A stretch of DNA of 64,000 nt from Alitta virens (Eukaryota; Annelida; Polychaeta; Phyllodocida; Nereididae): assembly GCA_932294295.1 (NCBI GenBank), contig OW028573.1, forward strand, positions 58,567,829 through 58,631,828, written 5' to 3'. The position numbers and the translations under genes were made by a program. Positions 13,101-23,779 of the stretch are shown here, piece after piece; positions within the stretch are counted from its first letter, which is position 1; every line of letters begins with the position of its first letter. The notes under the pieces were generated by a model, which did no database searches, was not told the origin of the DNA, and saw only the letters and a list, made by a program, of their open reading frames with translations.

Positions 13101-16100
13101 CCGAACCAAATCCTTGTAACCACCAGTTCCACACTTGAAGTCATGATTGTCACAACCAGTGGGGTAATTCCCTTCAGTAAACTTATCTGGCTGACACAAA
13201 ATAATCTCACTTTCAGGCACATATTTAGGCATACCACAAAAGTCATCTGGTTTACTTTCATAAGGATTCCTTAAATCATCAGTAGCATTGTAATATTCCT
13301 GTGTGCCACAAAGGCCATTTTCACTGACAGACAACAAGTTGGTAGAGTGTTCATTATCATGCATACTATAGCCTTGCTCCTTCCACCATTCAGGAGTTCC
13401 ACAGTTAACATCAGATAAACTCTCATTAGCATCAAAGGTTAGGTTTTCAGGTTGACCACCACAAAATCCATCATCACTGCTCAACTCACTCTCATCTTCG
13501 AAGGATATTACTGAGTCCCCACATACAAAGTGATTTTGATAATCAGCATCATTTCTATCTTCTACATTTAGGAACTCAGTGTCTGCTGATGGATCTCCAT
13601 TGGTCATACTTATTATATCACTGTTATGTTCTCCACCTGATGCCAACTCTTGGTTAGAATCCTTAAAATCAGAAGTATTACAAGCTTTGTTGAACACTTC
13701 TGCATTGGTTTCATCATCATTCTCACTGCCATTATCCTCAATTGTGTAGATGATATCCCCATGTATCTCTTCGAAGACTGCTAATCCACAAATATCTTGA
13801 TGACTTTCACTTTCATCACTGTCGGATTCATTTGACTGATCAGCTATGCCAAGCTGAATTTCGCCATGTCGTTCTATCATAGATGAACCACAAACATCAG
13901 GGTTTATCTCACTTTCTTCACTGTCTGACTCCTCTGGATGATCATCAGTTCCAAATTTCAAATCACCATGTATCTCTTTTGTCACTGCTGAACCACAAAT
14001 ATCAAGGTAACTTTCATTTTCATCACTGTCAGTGTCATCAGTCTCACCATCAACATATTTTACATCACCATGTGTTTTGTCAGCAACAACTGATCCACAC
14101 ACGTCTAGGTGGTTCTCACTTTTAGCACTGTCAGATTCATCTGACAGATCATCAATGCCATATTTCGAATTACCATTTTTCTCATCTGTCAGAGCAGACC
14201 CACAGATATCTCTATGACTTTCACTTCCTTCACTGTCAGAATCAGATTCATCTGACAGCTCAGAAATGCTAAATTTAATGTCACCATGTTTTTGTTCAAT
14301 TGTAAATGATCCACAATTATCAGTGTGATTTTCATTTTCATCACTCTCGGTATCATCTGTCTGATCATCCATACTGAATTTCACATTGCCATATATTTCT
14401 TCAATCACAATTGAGCCACAATTATCTGTACTGATCTCACTTTCTATGCTGCCAGTTTCATCCGACTGGTCATTAAGGCCAAACTTCACATCCCCATGTA
14501 TCTCTTCTGTAACAACTGACCCACAAACATCAAGAAGACAGTAATTTTCTTCACTATCAGTATCATTTGTCTGATCATAATCCTGTTCTATCATAAATGA
14601 CCCACAGACATCCTGATGGCTTTCACTTTCTTCACTTTCAGATTCCTCTGACTTATCACCATATTTGATATCATCATGTATTAGCTCAAAAACAATCGAC
14701 CCACAGGTATCTAGATGACTTTCATTTTCAGCATCGTCAGATTCATCAGACTGATCACTGCCAAATTTTCCATACTGAGCATCGTAAGCAAATTTTGTAT
14801 CTCCATGCATGTCTTCTATGACAACTGATCCACAAATTTCTTGATGATCTTCACTCCCAGCGCTGTCAGATTCATCAGACTGACCATCAACACAAAATGC
14901 ATTGATCACTGCAGAACCACATATATCTGTATGACTTTCACTTTCTTCACTGTCAGATTCATCGGACTGCTCTGACTGATATTTACCAAAGTTGACATTG
15001 TCACATTCTTCTTCTATCACAAACGATCCACACATATCTTGGTTGATCTCACTTTCTTCGCTGTCAGATTCACCTGTCTGATCACCTCTCCTAAATTTCA
15101 CATAGCCATGGATTTCTTCAGTCACCACTGAACCACAAACATCAAGACTTCCACTTTCTTCACTGTCATCTTCACCTGACTGGTCATAAATGCCAAATCT
15201 AATGTCACCATGTATCTCATCTACAACATGCGATCCACAGATGTCAGTCTCACTTTTGTTGTCTTCGCTGTCAGTATTATCTGTTTGGTCATCAATGCCA
15301 TAAGTCATATCATCATGTATCTCTTCTGTAATATTTGATCCACAGACATCCGGGTTGATGTCATTCTCCTCAAGGTCAGATTCATCAGACGACATGTCAA
15401 AGTCATATTTCACATCACCAAGTTTCTCTTCTATCACAAATGCTCCACAAACTTCCTGATGACTTCCACTCTCTGTATCAGAATCATCCGACTGATCCTC
15501 ATTGCCAAAGTTCACATTACCATGTATTTCTTCTGTCACAAGTGAGCCACAAATTTCAAAGTGCCTTTCACTTTCTGGAATGTCAGATTCATCAGATTCT
15601 GATTGGTTGTCAATGCCAACATCTTCAATATCTCCTGCAAATGCTGATCCACAAATGTCTGGATAAATGTCACTTTCTTCACTTTCAGATCCATGTGAAA
15701 GATTTTCAATGCTGAATTTCAAGTCACTATGTATCTCCTCTTCCATGGCTGAACCACAATCATTGAGATAACTATCATTTTCTTCACTGTCAGATTCATC
15801 AGATTCTGATTGGTTGTCAATGCCAACATCTTCAATATCTCCTACAAAAGCTGATCCACAAATGTCTGGATAAATGTCACTTTCTTCACTTTCAGATCCA
15901 TGTGAAAGATTTTCAATGCTGAATTTCAAGTCACTATGTATCTCCTCTTCCATGGCTGAACCACAATCATTGAGATAACTATCATTTTCTTCACTGCCAG
16001 ATTCATCTGGCACATCATCCATGCCAAATTCAATGTCCCCATGCACTTCTAGCATTGCTGAGCCACAAGCATCTGGTTCAATCTCACTGTCCTCACCATC

Positions 16101-19100
16101 ATCACTGTCCAATGCCTGAACATGCATCATTAGGATCTCTTCTATGCCCTTTGATCCACACTGAACAACTTCATCCTCTCTGAGATGTTTACCTGATGGG
16201 TTGTGGAGGCCACATCCCAATTCCAAATCTATTTTTCCATGAGCTAAAACAAATACCAATTCTTAAAGCATTACCTGTTATTGACTATTAGATTTATAAT
16301 ACTGTTAACTTGTCAAAAATTGTCATCGAGACATTTGTCTCCAGGTATCTCGGGATAGATAGTGCTCATTCACTGCATAATCATTGCAAGAAAGAGATGA
16401 GATTTAAATACTACTACTACAGATACCCGCATAATTGACAGTTTAAGAAAAATAGAGTTTGGAAAACTTATCACTACTTCCAGCACCAGGACATTAATCT
16501 CCAGCACCCTTTGAATAAATTTAGCTTTACAGTAACTGATACCTTGTGCTCCAGTGCCATCCCCCTCATACATGATTCCTTCTTCGTTAATGCTCTTGTA
16601 AAATTTGTCATGTAATTGTTTGTCAACAGTTAAGTCAAACGTCGTGTCAGCTTTTTGGTTGGTATCAAGTTCATAGTCATTACTATCTGTCTTTGAACCT
16701 GATCTATAAATTTTCATTGAGTCTGTGTCAATGGCAACATCCATGTCTTTCATGTTTTCCACAATTGGTTCCTCCGGAACAAATATTTTACCGGTCTCTT
16801 TGTCAACAGCAACTGGCATACTGTTCAAATAATTCTCAGATTCTTTATCAACATCATCTCCTGATTCAGTCTTTGGTTCTCCACTTTCTCCGGTATTATC
16901 TTTCTCACCTTCAGCTTCAACACTCTTTTTTTTCTTGAATAGGCTTGCAAAGAATCCTACCTTGAAAACAGCTTTAGCATCAGGTTTTTTCTCTTCCTTT
17001 GAAGTCTCCTGGGCATCTTCGTTTGCTTCTACTTTCCCTGAGTCATCAGTGTTTTCAGTTTTCTCATCAGTAATATCAGCCTTTTCCATTTCACTATCGT
17101 TATCATCTTTACATGCTACATCATCACCTTCATTTTCATTGTTTTCAGTCGATCCATCAAATCTCTTATCTACTTCACTATCTCCTCCATCATCAACCCC
17201 AACCTGGTCCACCTTTTCAGCATCATTTATGACATTTTCACCAAATTCCTCAACACCTGCCTCTGTTTCTTCAGAAGCAGATGCATCATTTTGCTTCTCT
17301 TCAGCATCACCTTCCTGTTTATCATTCTCATCTTCATTCTTTTGTTCTTCATCTCCAGCTGCCTTCAGACCTGTCTCATGAGATTCTGATTCTGCCACAT
17401 CATCATTCAATGCATCAGCAGCAGCTTCTTCAGTACTCTCAGCAGTCTCATTACTTTTCTGCTTACTGAAAAGTCTAGCAAAGAAACCTTTCTTTGCTAA
17501 AGTTTTGAATTTGGGCTTTTCAGCTTCAACTACCTTATCATCTTCGGCTGTTTGATTTTCAAGGGATCTATTATCTTCCGATGCATCATCATTAGATTCT
17601 TCTCCTGCCTTTGGCTCTCCCTCTTCCTGTTTGTCAACATCTGGTTTCTCCGCACCATCCTGTTGATTCTCTGTACCATCTACGTCTTTCTGACTCTCCG
17701 ATTCTGAAGCTGCAGCATCAGTACTGACCAATTCTTCTTTTGGAGCGGTCGGTTCTTTTTGTCTCCTAAAGATTGCAGCAAAGAAGCCTTGGGTCCCAGC
17801 CTCTTTAAACTTCTTTTTTCTCTCAGCAATTGCTGTCTCATCAACTGCTTTATCACCATCCTTATTACCATCACCATCTTCTGAAGCACTAACATTATCT
17901 GTTGCAGAATTGTCCTTATTGAGACTATCATTGGAAGCTGTTAAACTTTCTTGTTTCTCAACTACTGGTGAAGCTTCATTACTGTTGGGCTGAACTTCAA
18001 CCTCATTTCCCATGGCATCCACAACAACTTCATATTCCTCCTCAACTTGTTCTCCTTCAGCATTAACCACTACCCTTCTCTTCTTTCTCTTGCTGAACAA
18101 GACTGACAACAAGCCTTTGATCGTTTTAAAAGTCCCAGGTTTCTTTGCTGGCTTAGGCACAACAGGCTCTTCATCAATATTACTTGTAACTGTGTATGTA
18201 ATTACTGGCAGATCCTTGTCAGGATCTTCTTCAGGTTCAGCATTACTTGGAGTATCTTCATTTTCAGTGGTACATATACCAAATGTAATGTTTTCAGAGT
18301 CATTGGTTTCACAACTGACCACTGAAGCAACAGAAACCACTTCTTGTGGGGTATGTTCCTCTGAAATATTTACACTGTCGGGTTTTTCGCTACCTTCTGG
18401 TGCACTCTCTGATAATGGGCTATTCTCATCTACATTTTCAGTTGTGGGCTCTTTGTTTGGTTTTTCACCTATGACGCTTTCACTGGCTGATATGTTTTTT
18501 GGAGCATCATCTGTCAGATCATCATTCTCTGTACTCTTCTCTACATTATCTTCATTCACTATGGTCTTACTGCCTGTAACATCCCTGTTTTCAATGGAAC
18601 CAGCATTTTCACTTACCTCAGCTTCATCTGCTACATCATTTACTTCTGAATCTGCAGCCTCTTGACCTAAGTCATTGCTGCCTTCTTCCATGGCCTCAGC
18701 CTGGGTATTTGTGAGACTTTCATTGTCATTCTCATTGGTTGTTTCTTCAGTTTCCTCAGAATTGGTCTCTTCATGATTAACTGATCCATTCTCATTTTCT
18801 TCTACTGTACAATCATTGACATCAGCATGAGTGTCCATTCTACTGTTTTCATCAGCCTCATCCTGGTCTTTCACGTTATCATCAGTATTATCAGTTACTC
18901 TCGTTGCAACATCCTCTGGTTCAGCATTTATTTTTGTCATTGCAGTTTCCACATCACTAGCTTCACGGGTAGCAGTGTCAGTCATCTCACCTGTAGAACT
19001 ATCTCCATTTTCTAAATCATGAGTAAGAGGTTCCTTTGATGCAGTAGTCTCTTGCAAATTATCCACAGCAGTTTCATCTACAATCTTAGCAGCATCATGG

Positions 19101-22100
19101 TTCATTGAGTGAGGGATGAGGCTGCTGGACACTGCTTCGTTTTTTGCATCATTATCTGCAGCATCTTTAATAGCATGTTGAACTTCATTTTCACAATTTG
19201 CTACTTCAGTGTTTTGTTCACCATCAGAGTTCCTGATGGAAACCTGCTCATTTTCTGCTTTATCTATGTCAGGCTCCATAATTGTGATAGTTAAATTTGC
19301 TGCCTGAAGTCCACTAGCTCTGACATCATCACTGACAGTTAGGTTTTTAGCATTTTCATCTTGTTTACCTGTTTCAATTTGATGACTGTCGCAGCAAGCA
19401 ACAACTTCAATCACCTCACAATTTGATTCTAATTCATCATTCAAACAATCTTGCTGGCAAGCTATTGTTCTGTTTAGAGCTGAGTCTATATCACTGTTAT
19501 CAAAAGAAGTGTTTTCATTCTGTACACTAGTTTGTCCAAGCTCTATACCCCTTATCTGTTCAGCTGCATCTTCACTTTCTACTGTCGGGCCTACCTTACT
19601 GCTGACAAAGAGATCTGTAAAATCATTTTGCTTCAATTCACCTGTACATATAGTTTGTGATAAATTTTGATCACAGCCATATGACACTTTCTCATCAGAA
19701 TCAGTTGTGACATACACATTCGGGTCAATTGTGGATAAGTTGTCAGTTACTTGCAAATTGTTAGTTAAGGTTTGCTCACTACAGGTAGGCTGTTCTGTGG
19801 GGTCTGTTCTGTCTGTACCTGTAGTCACTGTCGAATCAGTTGTGTCGTCATTTTCATCAAGTGGCCCCTCTAAGGAATCAATTAAGGCATTAGAACTGAA
19901 GAGCTCAACAGTATTCCCATTGGTGTCAGTGCTCAATCCAGGTATAGTAGGTGCACTATCCTGATAGAGATTATTTGGTAAATTAGTTATTTCCTCATAA
20001 TTGTGTTGTGTTTGTGTATGCTCTTCAGTGTCATTCAAACTGCTGAAGCTAGGTAACCGATTTACTTGGAGGTTTACCACCTCAATATTTTGTTCATTAT
20101 TTTGTGTGTTGTATTTTATGCTATCATTATGCAGTGTAACAGTATTCCTTAAATCCCAAGTGGCTGTTTCAGTCAGCAGCCCTCCTTGAGGTTGAAACAA
20201 GTTCCTCAATGGGTCATCCAAAGAATCCTGACTAAGTTTTTCCTCTACAATGCTATCCACATCATCCAGGGAGTCCTCACTATAAGAATCATTCTCTACA
20301 GCTTCCTCATCAATAGCCGAGAGGCTGTATGTATCGCTTTCTCCATTGGTCCATATGTTATCCGTTAAACCAACATGACCAGCTATGTTGTGGTCATTCC
20401 CATGTGCGATAAGTGCACTTATCTCTGCTGAAGAGTTAGAGTGGTCCTCTACACCAAAAAGGGTAGCATCTCCAACTTTCTGCTCAATACACTGCTGGTT
20501 GGTTTCCGCGCTGTTCATTTGATGCATATCACGCATTCCCTTGTAGCGGGCGGTGGCTGAAGTTTCGGCTGCTGTTCACACTTATTGATTTTACTTATTA
20601 AATGCAGGACCACAGAATGCTCACCCACATCTGTATTTTGCGACTATATTTGAACAGTTGGTCTGACTCCACTGAGGCTTTTGCATCTGGCAGTTTAATT
20701 TACTCCACACATAAGAAAAACACCTATAGAGACATACAGCTCAAATAAATGATTAATAGCTGGCAAGACCAAGTTGGTAATTTTTCACTGACACAGCTGC
20801 ACTCTAGTACACTTTTCTATGAATGTGTACAAGGAAATACACAATAACAATCATGTGATCAAATAGCAGTATTGATGGACACCTAATCATGTGGCCCATA
20901 TCTATAACAAAACTAGCAAGAAATAACACAGAGTAGTTCACTGTACATTGGGTTAAATAATTACACACACCTGCCACAATAATATTGAGCAAATACAGGG
21001 ATTAGTGACCTGTAATTAGAGAATATTTGGTCAACAGTACTCCTCTTAAATCAATAATTCTCAAAAGTTGTGCTAAGCAACACATGTGCAGTATTTACAA
21101 ACAACCAAGAAGTAAAACGCCACAATTATACCTGAGGCATTTTGCGTAGATTGCTCAGTCCCTCCAGTGGAAAACCTCAGCCCCATACTTCAAAATGTAC
21201 GGTTACGAGCACCACCCTGACTCACATGACATCAGGCATTCAAGTCAAATTGGCACCAGACAATGAAATGTCACACACAAAAGAGAATCATAGAGAGAGG
21301 TGGGAGACAATGTGCAGGTAATAAGTATACCACAATAACGGCCTGTGATATCTTCCATCATAACCACAAACAGATTAGCAATCTCCCTCACTCGTCATTC
21401 ATCAAGTTAACATCTTCATAAGTGCATACACTGATAGTGTACACACAGTCACACACATACATATATGCACTGTGCTAAAAGCAACACTGCTTTTAATTTT
21501 CAACAATCAACCATTTTGAATATTGTAAACCCACATCAAAAACCAGAATAAAAGTAAAGTGTAACCCAACATCAAAACTAGAATAATGTAAATATACTAA
21601 CCCAAGGGGGTCCTTCTCTGGTCATCTCTGAGATACAAATTTGCTCCATTTTGAATGAGAATATTCGCTGATTCCACACTGAGGTTATTGGCAGCAATGT
21701 GCAGTGGAGTTCCATTTTCAAACTCAGCACAAGGACTATCGATATCTGGAGAAAAAAAATAAGAAAAATCTAAAATTTATCGTTAAACTTGATCACATTG
21801 CAACAATGGATGTTGCAGTTGTTAGACAGCTAATCTGAGTTTTTGTGAGTATATGTATGATTTCATCACAGTTAATGAGATATGGAGTTCGTTTATATTT
21901 GGCTTTTTAAAGTGTTGTTTTCTAATTAATAATTTAATGCAATTTAGAATAAACATGATAAATATAAACAAATGTATGAAAAAATTATTTACTCTTACAT
22001 ATCCAGCTTTTTAAAAGGGGAATGTGATATTATGAATGGTGTGAAATATGAGTGACATGACCATGTTCTTTCAACTAGCTGAAAGATTTCTATTACACCA

Positions 22101-22112
22101 TTCCAACGCACA

Positions 22113-22176
<64 letters not shown>

Positions 22177-23779
22177 TATGAACTTTAGAAAATTGAAATT
22201 TTACTATCGAGTTCAATCAATTTTGAACACAATTAGAATGAGAAATAGCATTCATAATGCATCACATGCAACGCACACATTATGACACCTCCTCTATTTA
22301 TACTATAGCAGGTGTTTCAAAGCATCACGCCACCTATTCAGTGCATGAATGTTGTCTAAATAGGTTCCCTGGATAATTGTTGGTGTTTTTGCAGATTAAC
22401 CAAATTCAGATGTTGCATTGATATTGACTTTATCAAAAATAGCTGACATGACGTTAATCTTTTGATGAGTCAAACTGTCTACATAAAACTACCAGGTTGA
22501 TTTTTCTATTTAACTTCAGTTAAAACCTGCTGTTAGCATTTATAACAGATATTGGATGTAAATTACATCCATTATCTGGACATCAAATCACCTTCAGCAT
22601 GCAATATATGAATGCATCATATGAGAGCTTATCCGATCTCAGTAAATAACAGTGAAGGTACGTCCATAGCCTTGGACGGACTTCAACTAAAGCTCCAGAC
22701 AGTTACCAGTGGATACTTACTGCAAGGATAACAGTCAAAATTGCATAGACCAATGTAAAAACTATGTTCAATATATTATTCTTTAACTTATCAAAAAATA
22801 ACTCAACACCATGAAATTAAAAATCACTATCATTGGTCTATCCATAAGTCATAAGCACTTCAGTACATGTAGTAGGGTCCAATGAATCTGAACATCAAAA
22901 AGGTAAACACTTGCTTACCAAGGCAACGTGAGAATTTTAGCAAAATTCTGACAATAGGTGCAACATCGAAGTATACAGCATAATGTAAGGCAGTCATTCT
23001 GGTCCAGCGACATCTTGTGTAAAGGTCTGCTCCTTTTTCAATCAAATCCGCAACAGTTTCACAAGCCTTCTCAACATTTCCAACACCATGAGCACCAGAC
23101 TTGCATGCATAATGCAGCATTGTCATATCCGTTAAACCATCCCTGTCATTTACATGACCACCCCTTTTCAAAATCTAAAAAAATAAATAAATAAAATTGA
23201 ATAGACCTTGATATGTTAAATCACAAATTAGATCTTTGTAAATTTGACCACATTACCCAGTATAGGCCTACAAACATACTTCAGTAGGCCAGTAACTGCA
23301 CCTAACCATTGTTTAATTGTGTGTACAACTCAATGACCTTATTGTATGCTTGTGTCATGAAACAAATGGCTAGGACAAAGTCGGTGACAGATATAATTGT
23401 TTATACATAGTAGCCCATTGATACGTACCTCAGAGATCAGAAGGTCAATATTTTGTTGTGTTGCAGGTGTCCACTGTCGCAAGACTGCATACAGCTCAGG
23501 GATTGTGGTATTGGTGCTCTGGAGAACTTCCATACAGGCCTCGCAGTTTGGATCAAACATTGGAGGGTCACCCTGAGCACAAGACTCACAGAGCACTGGA
23601 TCCACAGCAGAATGCACCACAGGAGCATCTCGCTGTGGGAGACTGTAGTCCTCCAACTGGAATCCTACTTGTTCTTCAATCTGCATTTCATCTCCATTCT
23701 CGTGGTTCTCTTCAAAACCATGGTGGTTATCCACCTGGTTGTCTTCTCCTGTCTCCCCCAACATGTCCAGCAAGGTCAT
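6745..23779 (-). CDS. CLIP4: CLIP4-type CAP-Gly protein with ankyrin repeats; complete, 15 coding exons
   Basis: Coding exons in transcript order: 23779..23429, 23174..22919, 21745..21602, [giant 20568..16543, 16243..12674, 12505..10331], 10104..9893, 9757..9622, 9531..9409, 8645..8511, 8306..8183, 8075..8014, 7495..7441, 7266..7160, 6950..6745. Every junction has AG/GT ends and compatible phase. The twelve conventional exons total 1911 nt = 636 aa plus stop, close to remembered human CLIP4 (about 705 aa); with all giant exons the product is 3893 aa. Order: acidic leader, three ankyrin repeats, linker, then CAP-Gly 1, 2 and 3, each with an intact GKNDGSV microtubule/EB-tail binding motif. Known: CLIP proteins bind microtubule plus ends or membranes through CAP-Gly domains. 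The start ATG at 23779 follows an acceptor at 23817, so an untranslated exon lies upstream; it was not located. CLIP3 is excluded because it has only two CAP-Gly domains. Confidence 0.9.
7038..7112 (-). repeat. Decayed intronic duplicate of the end of the last CLIP4-like exon
   Basis: Within the intron between the last two coding exons, 7038..7112 repeats the terminal coding and stop region at 6742..6810: both contain gagttaattagtgtctcct, then ccattg and ctctcact(g/a)taact(t/g)tactaggtc. The intronic copy has an inserted stretch and several substitutions, so it is a partial tandem duplication that is no longer coding. Confidence 0.8.
10331..12505 (-). CDS. Giant cassette exon G3 (725 codons), acidic, non-repetitive
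   Basis: 2175 nt in one frame. The acceptor is attattgcag|AC at 12505 and the donor ATGGAAG|GTTTGT at 10331, both phase 1. The acceptor has a poor pyrimidine tract, and an AG a little upstream (tgtgag near 12538) gives the wrong phase, so the start is the less certain end. The protein is acidic, rich in D, E, S, N and V, with no obvious repeats; distinctive patches are [37 protein letters not shown] and a C-terminal [20 protein letters not shown]. No known domain was recognised. The patch ending in FSF lies just before the linker that leads to CAP-Gly 1. Confidence 0.78.
12674..16243 (-). CDS. Giant cassette exon G2 (1190 codons), about 24 CGS repeats
   Basis: One open frame of 3570 nt with acceptor tttgttttag|CT at 16243 (phase 1) and donor CGAAAG|GTAAAA at 12674 (phase 1). 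Almost the whole exon is a tandem array of a roughly 33-36 residue unit built on [DN]-x-CGS-x-[VA]-x-EEIHGD-x-KFG, followed by a D/E/S-rich spacer of the type [14 protein letters not shown] count about 24 CGS-type units between 16175 and 13750, then about six decayed units with only CG kept (CGDSV, CGGQP, CGTPEWW, CGTQEYY, CGMPKYV, CGTGG) down to about 13120, then a non-repetitive acidic tail with [18 protein letters not shown] near the end. The single cysteine per unit is nearly invariant, whereas the acidic linkers vary. The SDSEE-type runs would be good casein kinase 2 substrates. The repeat is not one I recognise. Confidence 0.82.
13741..16180 (-). repeat. Coding tandem repeat array (about 100-bp unit) inside exon G2
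   Basis: The protein repeats of exon G2 are visible at DNA level as recurring blocks (on plus: ctgatccacaaatatc-like CGS segments alternating with cactttcttcactgtcagat-like acidic linkers). Unit lengths vary around 96-108 nt and always keep the frame, and unit sequences have diverged except in the 15582..16006 part, where a double unit is nearly identical. Confidence 0.85.
15582..16006 (-). repeat. Recent 207-bp (69-codon) duplication of a double repeat unit
   Basis: Positions 15582..15788 and 15789..15995 match almost base for base with a period of 207 nt (for example gtcagattcatcagattc recurs at 15582 and 15789, and ccatggctgaaccac at 15743 and 15950). Each copy carries two CGS units ([10 protein letters not shown] and DICGSAF). 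This is the youngest expansion in the array and a likely site of length polymorphism or assembly error. Confidence 0.9.
16543..20568 (-). CDS. Giant cassette exon G1 (1342 codons), acidic with four basic FF motifs
   Basis: One uninterrupted frame of 4026 nt. The donor is CAAG|GTATCA at 16543. The acceptor side offers three AGs in a row in phase 1: after aacag (exon start 20571), aacagcag (20568) or cttcag (near 20558). The upstream polypyrimidine tract is weak, and an in-frame ATG at 20536 with an AAGGGA leader leaves open an alternative first exon. The protein is rich in E, D, S, N and T, has low sequence complexity and is probably disordered. Four basic amphipathic segments interrupt it: [14 protein letters not shown] (18130..18073), [11 protein letters not shown] (17809..17756), [11 protein letters not shown] (17509..17456) and [11 protein letters not shown] (16967..16925). 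I do not recognise it as a known domain. Polybasic hydrophobic patches in acidic proteins (MARCKS, AKAP12) bind membranes or calmodulin; applying that here is inference. Confidence 0.8.
21602..23779 (-). CDS. CLIP4-like exons 1-3: acidic leader and three ankyrin repeats
   Basis: Exons 23779..23429 (117 codons), 23174..22919 (phase 0 to 1) and 21745..21602 (phase 1 to 1). Residues 1-60 are acidic and variable; from about residue 85 the sequence follows CLIP4 closely ([19 protein letters not shown], then [20 protein letters not shown], typical of the first ankyrin repeat of this family). The second repeat has [12 protein letters not shown] and the third [20 protein letters not shown]. The third exon stops at RRTPL plus one base (G), and that base pairs in frame either with the first giant exon or directly with the exon at 10104, giving PLDCVPEP, which matches the PADVVPDP junction of the vertebrate protein. 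Ankyrin repeats in this family are protein-binding surfaces. Confidence 0.88.
22117..22173. repeat. (TA)n microsatellite
   Basis: A nearly pure TA dinucleotide run of about 57 bp in the CLIP4-like intron between ankyrin exons 2 and 3. Confidence 0.95.

Noticed and set aside
10432..20189. Long open frames on the plus strand opposite the giant exons (S/L/F-rich)
   Set aside because: They are the reverse of acidic D/E/S codons, have no splice logic or family similarity, and stop irregularly; they are antisense shadows.
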